A stretch of 17,712 nucleotides of DNA from Bacillota bacterium. GTDB taxonomy: Bacteria > Bacillota > Clostridia > Acetivibrionales > DSM-1351. Each line of letters starts with the position of its first letter. Positions within the stretch are counted from its first letter, which is position 1. The stretch is from positions 1 to 17,712 of the forward strand of contig JAEZIU010000009.1 of assembly GCA_023436485.1 (NCBI GenBank). Reading direction: 5' to 3'. Below are positions 1-6,855 of the stretch, piece by piece. The notes below the pieces were generated by a model, which worked only from the letters and a program-made list of their open reading frames with translations, was not told the origin of the DNA and did not search any database. The position numbers and the translations under genes are program-made.

Positions 1-3000
1 AGATCATACTGTCCCGACTTGAGTGCATGTATAATCTGTCCAACAACAATAATAGACGGGTAGCACGCATCATTATTTACATATTTCAATCCGTCCTCAA
101 CGGCTTCATTGTCAAGCTCCTGAAGCACAACGATATTATAACCGGCTTTTTTAAAAGCTGCCTCTACAAACTGAAAATGAACGGGTGACATCTGTGGTGC
201 AAGGATAGTATGTGTCTTTCTCATTTCTTCGGTAAATACTTTTCTTTCAAAGCTACCGGATTTTTTCTGGTGCTTGACTGTTTTCTTATCTCTTTCCTCA
301 ATAGCAGCAACCAATGATCTGATTCTGATTTTAGCTGCTCCAAGATTGTTACCCTCATCTATTTTCAATGCTGTATAAATTTGGTCGTTTGAGTGCAATA
401 TCTCCTGAACTTGGTCTGTTGTAACAGCATCAAGTCCACAACCAAAGGAATTCAGCTGAATCATTTCAAGTTCCGGATGCTCCTTTACTACTGTTGCCGC
501 CGAATACAGACGTGAATGATATTTCCATTGGTCAACAACCCTAAGTGGCCGTTCAGTTTTTTCAAGGTGTGCCACAGAATCCTCTGTAAGTACTGCAAAT
601 CCAAAGGATGTAATTATCTGAGGAATTCCATGGTGGATTTCAGGGTCCACATGGTACGGTCTTCCTGCAAGGACTATACCCTTTTTACCGGTATCCTGTA
701 AATATTTAAGGGTTTCCTCACCTTTTATCCTTACATCTTCCCTAGCCTTTTCTTCTTCTGCCCAAGCCTTTTCCACGGCCTGTTCAATTTCGGCTTTTGA
801 GATACCTAACTCTTTACCCAAGACTTGGAAAAGTCGCATCTTTAGTTTCTCTTTATCGTCGTACGGCAAAAATGGATTAAAGAATTTAACTCCACTTGTG
901 TGAAGTATATCCATATTATTCTTAATTACTTCAGGATACGATGTAACAATCGGACAGTTATAATGATTGTCAGCTTCCTTATCCTCGACCTTCTCATAAG
1001 GTAAAGAAGGATAAAATATATAGTTAACCTTTTGGTTTATAAGGCTCATAATATGACCGTGTACAAGTTTAGCCGGGTAACAAACCGATTCCGAAGGCAT
1101 GGTCTCAATACCCAATTCATATATTTTCTTTGATGAACGAGGTGACAATACTACCTTGAAATTTAATTCATCAAAGAAAGTAAACCAGAACGGATAGTTC
1201 TCATACATATTCAGAACACGCGGTATACCAACTGTTCCCCTGCTATGCACAACGTCACTGTTTTGCCTATATCCGAAAATTCTTTTGTATTTGTAGTCAT
1301 ACAAATTGGGTACATCTTGTGTAGTGCTTTCAAAACCTGCACCTCTTTCACATCTGTTTCCGGATACAAATCTACTTTCGTCACTGAATTTATTGATAGT
1401 GAGTAGACAATTATTGCTGCATAATTTACATCTTTGAAGCTCAGTTTCAAATACAAAGTTGCCTATATTCTCTCTGGAAAGAATGGTAGACTTTTCCCCG
1501 GTATACCTTTCCCTTGCTATGAGAGCAGCTCCGAAAGCCCCCATCAATCCCGCTATATTAGGCCTTACAGCCTCTCTCTCTGATATGAGTTCAAAGCTTC
1601 TTAGTACAGCATCATTGAGGAAGGTTCCTCCCTGTACGATGATCTTTTTGCCCATTTCCTTAGGGTCTCTTATTTTGATAACCTTCAGCAGTGCATTTTT
1701 TATTACCGAATAGGATAACCCCGCTGATATATCTCCAACCTGAGCCCCTTCCTTTTGAGCCTGCTTAACTCTGGAATTCATAAATACCGTACATCTTGAT
1801 CCAAGGTCAACAGGCTTTTCAGCCAATAACGCCTGCTGAGCAAAGTCTTCAACTGAAAAATTCAGTGACTTGGCAAAAGTCTCAATGAAAGACCCACACC
1901 CTGAAGAACATGCCTCGTTAAGCATAATACTGTCAATTACACCATCCTTTATTTTAAGGCATTTCATATCCTGACCACCGATATCAAGAATAAAATCTAC
2001 TCCCGGCAAAAAGAAATCTGCAGCCTTGTAATGTGCAATTGTTTCGATTTCTCCGATGTCTACTCCCAGCCCTGCCTTTATCAGTCCTTCGCCGTAGCCT
2101 GTTACTGTTGAGTTAACAATCTTTGCATCTGCAGGCAATTTGGAATAGATATCTTTTAATATTTTAATAGAAGAACTCAAAGGGCTTCCATGATTACTTC
2201 CGTAGAAGGAATAAAGAAGTTCACCTTCGTTATTAATTAATACTGCCTTTGTTGTTGTAGATCCGGCATCAATCCCCAGAAAGCAGTCTCCCTTATAATC
2301 CGCAAGAGGTTTAACAGAAACTGACTGCCGGGCATGTCTGTTTTGGAATTCATCCAATTCTTCCTGCGAAGTGAATAGGGGCTTTAATCGCTCAACCTCA
2401 TGTACTGATATAGTATTTAAAACCGGAAGTTTATTTTTTATATCCTTAAAGGAGGTTATTTCACATTCTTTTGAAGACAGAGCTGAACCTACTGCTACAA
2501 AAAGCTGTGAGTTTTCAGGAAAAATAACTTGTTCCGGCTTCAAATTAAGTGTTATCTCAAACCTTTTTCTAAGCTCAGAGAGAAAGTAAAGTGGACCTCC
2601 CAAAAACGCAATATTTCCGGTTATCGGTTTTCCGCATGCCAGCCCGCTTATTGTCTGGGTAACTACAGCCTGAAATATCGAAGCGGCTATGTCCTCCTTT
2701 GCAGCACCTTCATTAAGCAATGGTTGTATATCCGTCTTAGCAAAAACACCGCACCTTGCTGCAATTGGATAAATGACTCTGCTTTTTTTGGCAAAATCAT
2801 TAAGCCCTGCTGCATCCGTCTGCAGCAAGGAGGCCATCTGGTCTATGAAAGCACCTGTACCACCTGCACAGGTACCATTCATCCTCTGTTCGAGTCCGCC
2901 TCTGAAATATGTGATTTTAGCATCTTCTCCACCTAATTCTATAGCTACATCTGTTTGAGGAATGACGGTTTGAATTGCTTCCGAACCTGCAATTACCTCT

Positions 3001-3242
3001 TGGATAAATTCAAGTCCCAACCACTGAGAAACCAGTAATCCACCGGAGCCAGTTATCATCATGGTACATTCATCCTGATAAAAAGAATTACACATTTCAT
3101 TCATTAATTCATATATGGTTTTACGTATATCTGAATAATGTCTTTGATATTTTGAATATACCATTTTGTTATCTTTATCAAGTACAGCCATTTTTACCGT
3201 GGTTGAACCAACATCTAACCCCACATGATATTTTTTCTTCAT
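1..3242 (-). CDS. Large double-module 2-hydroxyacyl-CoA dehydratase activase-like protein (BcrAD/BadF/HgdC ASKHA ATPase + DUF2229), 3' end outside window
   Basis: I read an open frame of 1080 codons from ATG at 3242 to the window edge with no stop or frameshift; the C-terminus is missing. Two ASKHA ATPase modules are visible. The first has GLDVGSTTVK (residues 8-17), ELGGEDAK (102-109), a cysteine in CAGGTGAF (C125) and a second in ARCGVFAK (C164). The second repeats the plan with GIDAGSTTTK (323-332), DIGGQDMK (420-427), CSSGCGSF (445-452) and SRCTVF (482-487). In HgdC-type activators the paired cysteines hold a [4Fe-4S] cluster at the dimer interface, and ATP hydrolysis drives electron transfer to a dehydratase. 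From about residue 600 a DUF2229-like region follows, with CKLCSNNC (605-612) and C631, perhaps another metal site. Proteins of this architecture are usually about 1400 residues and end in a dehydratase-subunit-like part. The start is fixed by the P-loop-like motif directly after it; no strong ribosome-binding site is seen. Family is confident; the substrate is unknown. Confidence 0.88.
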   Translation of the reverse strand, partial: MKKKYHVGLDVGSTTVKMAVLDKDNKMVYSKYQRHYSDIRKTIYELMNEMCNSFYQDECTMMITGSGGLLVSQWLGLEFIQEVIAGSEAIQTVIPQTDVAIELGGEDAKITYFRGGLEQRMNGTCAGGTGAFIDQMASLLQTDAAGLNDFAKKSRVIYPIAARCGVFAKTDIQPLLNEGAAKEDIAASIFQAVVTQTISGLACGKPITGNIAFLGGPLYFLSELRKRFEITLNLKPEQVIFPENSQLFVAVGSALSSKECEITSFKDIKNKLPVLNTISVHEVERLKPLFTSQEELDEFQNRHARQSVSVKPLADYKGDCFLGIDAGSTTTKAVLINNEGELLYSFYGSNHGSPLSSSIKILKDIYSKLPADAKIVNSTVTGYGEGLIKAGLGVDIGEIETIAHYKAADFFLPGVDFILDIGGQDMKCLKIKDGVIDSIMLNEACSSGCGSFIETFAKSLNFSVEDFAQQALLAEKPVDLGSRCTVFMNSRVKQAQKEGAQVGDISAGLSYSVIKNALLKVIKIRDPKEMGKKIIVQGGTFLNDAVLRSFELISEREAVRPNIAGLMGAFGAALIARERYTGEKSTILSRENIGNFVFETELQRCKLCSNNCLLTINKFSDESRFVSGNRCERGAGFESTTQDVPNLYDYKYKRIFGYRQNSDVVHSRGTVGIPRVLNMYENYPFWFTFFDELNFKVVLSPRSSKKIYELGIETMPSESVCYPAKLVHGHIMSLINQKVNYIFYPSLPYEKVEDKEADNHYNCPIVTSYPEVIKNNMDILHTSGVKFFNPFLPYDDKEKLKMRLFQVLGKELGISKAEIEQAVEKAWAEEEKAREDVRIKGEETLKYLQDTGKKGIVLAGRPYHVDPEIHHGIPQIITSFGFAVLTEDSVAHLEKTERPLRVVDQWKYHSRLYSAATVVKEHPELEMIQLNSFGCGLDAVTTDQVQEILHSNDQIYTALKIDEGNNLGAAKIRIRSLVAAIEERDKKTVKHQKKSGSFERKVFTEEMRKTHTILAPQMSPVHFQFVEAAFKKAGYNIVVLQELDNEAVEDGLKYVNNDACYPSIIVVGQIIHALKSGQYD

Positions 3243-3288
3243 ATTAACGACCTAATCTCTCCAAACTAGATTTTTATATTTTCTTAAC

Positions 3289-3306
3289 TGTTATTCCGAA
3301 TAAACA
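3289..3306. repeat. Imperfect inverted repeat upstream of the activase gene (possible operator)
   Basis: The sequence TGTTATTCCGAATAAACA is a near-palindrome (TGTTATTC against GAATAAACA, one extra A) in the 79-bp gap between aspS and the activase gene. The centre is too tight for a stable RNA hairpin, so a protein-binding site is the more natural reading. On the minus strand it overlaps a weak promoter-like pair, TTCGGA-16-TATAAA. No U-rich terminator is visible after aspS, so read-through from aspS into the activase gene is also possible. The regulator is unknown. Confidence 0.25.
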
Positions 3307-3321
3307 ATTATTTCTTTGTGA

Positions 3322-5103
3322 TTATTCTTTTGTTATATTAATATGCAATTCCTCAATTTGCTTCTCATCAACTAAGTCCGGTGCATTTGACATCAGTTCG
3401 GATGCATTCTGTACTTTTGGAAATGCAATTACATCTCTGATGCTGTTTCTCTTTGCCATGAGCATTATAAGCCTATCAAGGCCAAATGCCATTCCACCGT
3501 GAGGCGGAGTTCCGTACTTGAATGCTTCTAGTAGGAATCCGAACTTTCTATTTGCATCTTCTTCAGTAAATCCGAGCATTTTAAACATCTTGGACTGTAA
3601 TTCCTGCATATGAATTCTAATACTTCCACCACCAAGCTCAACACCATTTAAAACCATGTCATAAGCCTTTGCACGTACTCTACCCGGGTCTGTATCCAAA
3701 TATTCAAGGTCTTCATCCATAGGACTGGTAAAAGGATGGTGTTTTGCGGCCCATCTTTGCTCTTCCTCATCATACTCAAAAAGTGGGAATTCTGTAACCC
3801 ACAGGAACTTGAACTCGTCTGGATTCAGAATATCCAGTTTTCTTGCTATTTCAAGTCTCAACTGACCCAATGCATCAAAAACAACATTGTTCTTATCAGC
3901 TACAAAACATATCAAGTCCCCAGCCTCAGCTTGAGCCCTTTCCAAAATAGCCTTCATTTCATCTTCTGACATAAACTTGGCAAATGAGGATTTTATCTCG
4001 TTTTCCTGACTAATGGAAATCCACGCCATTCCTTTTGCCTTGTAAGTCTTAACTACTTCTACCAATGCATCTATTTCTTTTCTGCTAAATTTAGCACAGC
4101 CCTTTGCATTTATTGCTCTAACACTGCCACCCATGGCAACTGCATCGGTAAACACCTTAAAACCGCAATTTGAAACCATGTCGGACATATTTATCAGTTC
4201 CATACCAAAACGGATATCCGGTTTATCTGAACCGAACCTCTCCATTGCTTCCGCGTAAGGCATTCTGATAAACGGAGTTTCAACATCTATGTCCAAAGCT
4301 TCCTTAAACGCTTTCTTTACAAATCCTTCATTAACTTCAAGAACATCATCAACATTTACGAATGACATTTCAATATCTATCTGAGTGAATTCCGGCTGTC
4401 TGTCAGCTCTCAAATCTTCATCCCTGAAACATTTTGCAATCTGGAAGTATCTGTCATAACCTGATACCATCAATAACTGTTTGTATAACTGTGGGGACTG
4501 AGGTAATGCGAAGAACTTTCCGGGATGAACTCTGCTTGGTACAAGATAGTCTCTTGCACCTTCCGGTGTGCTCTTTATCAGTATTGGAGTTTCAATTTCC
4601 AAAAATCCGTTTTCATCATAATAATCTCTTGCCACTTTTGCAACTCTGTGTCTGAGTATGAGATTTCTCTGCATATCAGGTCTTCTTAAGTCCAAAAATC
4701 TGTATTTAAGACGTGTTTGCTCATTAACCTCTGAATTCTCCTCTATATACATAGGCGGTGTCTCAGAACTGCTGAGTATTCTCAATTCGCTGGCAATTAT
4801 TTCAATTTCACCTGTAGCCATCTTTTTGTTTACTGCCTCTGGGGAACGAGCTGCAACTGTTCCTACGGTTGCTATTACGAATTCGCTTCGTATTGTTTTA
4901 GCCTTATCGAACATTTCCCCGTCTTTATCAGTAAAAACAAGCTGAACAATTCCTGTTCTGTCTCTTAAGTCAATAAAAACCAAGCTTCCCAAATTTCGTT
5001 GTTTTTGAACCCAGCCCATAACCGTTACTTTCTCGCCTATATTTGAACTGCTCAGTTCTGTGCATTTATGACTTCTTTTCAAGCCATTTATTGATTCTCC
5101 CAT
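3322..5103 (-). CDS. aspS: Aspartate--tRNA ligase
   Basis: A 593-residue class II synthetase that charges tRNA-Asp with aspartate, of the usual bacterial length. The N-terminal OB-fold anticodon-binding domain covers about residues 15-110 (WVQKQRNLGSLVFIDLRDR at 31-49). The catalytic core has FLDLRRPDMQ (136-145), the QSPQLYKQLL segment (202-211), motif 2 with FRDEDLRADRQPEFTQ (226-241), and motif 3 GGMAFGLDRL (536-545). The roughly 120-residue insertion between motifs 2 and 3 fits the bacterial GAD domain. The start is preceded by GGGAGGA at good spacing. It is the second gene of hisS-aspS, 30 bp after hisS, and should therefore be under the T-box leader at 6572-6820. Whether this AspRS also charges tRNA-Asn cannot be decided from sequence alone. 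Confidence 0.97.
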   Translation of the reverse strand: MGESINGLKRSHKCTELSSSNIGEKVTVMGWVQKQRNLGSLVFIDLRDRTGIVQLVFTDKDGEMFDKAKTIRSEFVIATVGTVAARSPEAVNKKMATGEIEIIASELRILSSSETPPMYIEENSEVNEQTRLKYRFLDLRRPDMQRNLILRHRVAKVARDYYDENGFLEIETPILIKSTPEGARDYLVPSRVHPGKFFALPQSPQLYKQLLMVSGYDRYFQIAKCFRDEDLRADRQPEFTQIDIEMSFVNVDDVLEVNEGFVKKAFKEALDIDVETPFIRMPYAEAMERFGSDKPDIRFGMELINMSDMVSNCGFKVFTDAVAMGGSVRAINAKGCAKFSRKEIDALVEVVKTYKAKGMAWISISQENEIKSSFAKFMSEDEMKAILERAQAEAGDLICFVADKNNVVFDALGQLRLEIARKLDILNPDEFKFLWVTEFPLFEYDEEEQRWAAKHHPFTSPMDEDLEYLDTDPGRVRAKAYDMVLNGVELGGGSIRIHMQELQSKMFKMLGFTEEDANRKFGFLLEAFKYGTPPHGGMAFGLDRLIMLMAKRNSIRDVIAFPKVQNASELMSNAPDLVDEKQIEELHINITKE

Positions 5104-5117
5104 GTATTTATCCTCCC

Positions 5118-5134
5118 ATCAGAATTTTTCTGAT
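5118..5134. repeat. Perfect 7-bp inverted repeat in the hisS-aspS gap
   Basis: ATCAGAA-TTT-TTCTGAT is a perfect inverted repeat lying between the hisS stop codon (which it touches) and the aspS ribosome-binding site (GGGAGGA, immediately downstream on the minus strand). In RNA it would be a weak AU-rich hairpin. It is not followed by a U-run, so it does not look like a terminator. It could influence aspS translation initiation or mRNA processing, but it may be chance in AT-rich DNA. Confidence 0.3.
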
Positions 5135-6462
5135 TATATGTTTTCCTGTACTTTTAGTTTTTCAATAATCTGTTCAACAGTCAAATCCACCTGATCTCCT
5201 GTTGCCATATTCTTTAACTTATAAACGCCTGAATTAACTTCATCTTCTCCAACAACTATTACATAAGGTATACCCAGTTTATCAGCATATGAAAACTTTT
5301 TTCCTATTTTTCCTTCATTAAAGTATATTTCAGCAGACACGCCTTCATCCCTTATTTTTGTTGCTATTTCCAAAGCATTTCCCATTGTTCCGGTCATTGG
5401 TATTACAAGTATCTTTGAAGGCGTTGCCCTTTTCATTTCTCCAAGAATTCCTGCTTCCCTCAGCTGATAAAACAGCCTTGAAAGCCCTATGGAAATACCT
5501 ACTCCCGGTAATTTCTTTGTAGTATACTTTTGTGCAAGATTATCATATCTGCCGCCTGAACATACACTACCTATAGACGGATACTGATTAAGAACAGTTT
5601 CGTAAATCGTTCCTGTATAATAATCCAATCCCCTTGCAATAGTAAGGTCTATCATGTAGTTTGATGAAGGGACCTTGAAGGAATCTATGTAATTAACCAC
5701 TAATTCCAATTCATCTATACCTTCATTAAACATCTCATTCTGAACATTCATTTCTCTAAGCTGTTTTATTACGTCCTTACAGCTACCCTTAGTACCCACA
5801 AAATCCAAAACCCTTTGGGAATTTTCCTTTGATTGTCCTATGGCTTCAAGCTCCTTTAGAACCGCTTCATTGCCTATTTTTTCAAGTTTATCTATGGTTC
5901 TCAGGACTTCTGTTTTATCTGATACCTGAAGGCCCTCAAAAAATCCGTTAAGTACCTTTCTGTTATTTATCCTTATAGTAAAATCATCAAATCCAAGTGC
6001 TTTAAAAGTTGAATATATAACACTTAATATTTCAGCATCATTAATTACGCTGAGACTTTCATTTCCGATAATATCTATATCGCATTGATAAAACTCTCTG
6101 AATCTGCCCTTCTGTGGTTTCTCACCCCTAAATACCTTGCCTATATGATACCTTTTGAAGGGAAATGTCAAATCACCAAAATGCTGTGACACATATCTGG
6201 CAAGGGGAACCGTAAGGTCAAATCTCAAGGATAAATCGTTATCTCCCTTATTAAACCTGTATACCTGCTTTTCTGTTTCACCGCCGCTTTTTGCCAGCAA
6301 AACTTCTGACTTTTCAATCATGGGTGTATCAAGAGGTATAAAACCGTACTTTTCATATGTTTTTTTAATAGTATCCAGCATGTTGTTAAAAACAATCTGG
6401 TCAGCCGGCAATAATTCCATAAAACCGGGTAGTATTGAGGGCGTAATTACGTCTTTTGCCAT
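5134..6462 (-). CDS. hisS: Histidine--tRNA ligase (eukaryal/archaeal-like core)
   Basis: A 442-residue class II synthetase charging tRNA-His. I chose ATG at 6462 because AGGAG lies 7 bases upstream; an in-frame ATG at 6480 would add six residues but has no ribosome-binding site. Motif 2 lies at about residues 102-128 and includes KVFRGEKPQKGRFREFYQCD. The histidine-binding segments RGLDYYTG (277-284) and GGRYD (303-307) and motif 3 GVGISIGLSRL (320-330) are all present. The C-terminal roughly 90 residues fit the HisRS anticodon-binding domain. LSLRFDLTVPLARY and FREFYQCDIDI resemble eukaryal/archaeal HisRS more than the Bacillus form (LTLRPEGTAP, RQFVQFG). The gene follows a T-box leader and precedes aspS, so tRNA charging should control it. 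Confidence 0.95.
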   Translation of the reverse strand: MAKDVITPSILPGFMELLPADQIVFNNMLDTIKKTYEKYGFIPLDTPMIEKSEVLLAKSGGETEKQVYRFNKGDNDLSLRFDLTVPLARYVSQHFGDLTFPFKRYHIGKVFRGEKPQKGRFREFYQCDIDIIGNESLSVINDAEILSVIYSTFKALGFDDFTIRINNRKVLNGFFEGLQVSDKTEVLRTIDKLEKIGNEAVLKELEAIGQSKENSQRVLDFVGTKGSCKDVIKQLREMNVQNEMFNEGIDELELVVNYIDSFKVPSSNYMIDLTIARGLDYYTGTIYETVLNQYPSIGSVCSGGRYDNLAQKYTTKKLPGVGISIGLSRLFYQLREAGILGEMKRATPSKILVIPMTGTMGNALEIATKIRDEGVSAEIYFNEGKIGKKFSYADKLGIPYVIVVGEDEVNSGVYKLKNMATGDQVDLTVEQIIEKLKVQENI

Positions 6463-6571
6463 TGGAACAACTCCTATCATAAAAGTATTTATACACTACC
6501 AATTATTAACACATTAATTAAATATTAAAAAGAAATATGTAATTTCTAATGAAAGCATGTCCACGAACAGT

Positions 6572-6606
6572 AAAAAACCTCCCGTATCCCAACAAGGGAC
6601 GAGAGG
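6572..6606 (-). terminator. Intrinsic terminator of the hisS-aspS T-box
   Basis: On the minus strand CCTCTCGTCCC (6606-6596) pairs with GGGATACGGGAGG (6590-6578), with a two-base bulge and the loop TTGTT, followed directly by six T (6577-6572). The 5' arm includes the bases that otherwise pair with the T-box sequence, so terminator and antiterminator are mutually exclusive. About 110 bases separate it from the hisS start. Confidence 0.92.
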
Positions 6607-6820
6607 AACTTCCCGCGGTGCCACCCTAATGATTCCAAAACAGAACCCACTTAGATCCTTAACGCGGAAAACGGATGAGTCTTTCTCATCAGCCCTGAGC
6701 TATGCTCTAAAGGGTGTCTTTCAGTAGTCTTACTATAAGCTGCTCTCAGTCCATGACAACTTTTCCCTTAATAGCAGTACTAATTACTCTTCCCTCTTAA
6801 GGCTACTTCCCTATTTACAT
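6572..6820 (-). promoter_or_regulatory. T-box leader riboswitch of hisS-aspS
   Basis: Reading the minus strand, the leader shows the parts of a transcriptional T-box. The T-box sequence AGGGTGGCACCGCG (6627-6614) can pair with CGTCCCT (6601-6595) to form the antiterminator. The competing terminator follows at once. Upstream, a Stem I base pairs AGAGGG with CCCTTT (ending near 6709) and encloses an internal loop with AGTA (6788-6785) on the 5' side and GAAAGACAC on the 3' side, as expected for a specifier loop. TTAGT pairs with ACTGA above the loop. A hairpin GATGAG/CTCATC (6674-6690) lies where Stem III should be. The specifier region contains GACAC (6718-6714): GAC is Asp and CAC is His, the two amino acids handled by the downstream genes. 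GAC followed by A fits the usual geometry best. The 5' boundary is inferred from the promoter. Confidence 0.93.
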
Positions 6821-6826
6821 ACATAT

Positions 6827-6855
6827 ATTTTAAAATTTACATTTAAGCTTGTCAA
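6827..6855 (-). promoter_or_regulatory. Sigma-A-type promoter of the hisS-aspS transcript
   Basis: On the minus strand there is a perfect -35 box TTGACA (6855-6850), a 17-base spacer and a -10 box TAAAAT (6832-6827). Transcription should start near 6820, just before Stem I of the T-box. The hemZ stop codon TGA (6854-6852) lies inside the -35 box, so the two units abut with no spare sequence. Confidence 0.85.

Noticed and set aside
1211..1456. Minus-strand 81-codon open frame inside the activase region, suggesting a frameshift in the large gene.
   Set aside because: I translated the main frame through this interval and it stays open, with coherent DUF2229 sequence (CKLCSNNC onward). The small frame is an out-of-phase shadow.
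3289..3306. Possible Rex (NADH-sensing repressor) binding site.
   Set aside because: Half-sites TTGTT and AACAG are present on the minus strand but separated by 10 bases rather than the 8 of the Rex consensus, and the inner bases do not match.
6463..6480. Upstream in-frame ATG (6480) as the hisS start.
   Set aside because: The AGGAG ribosome-binding site lies between this ATG and the one at 6462, which points to 6462 as the real start.
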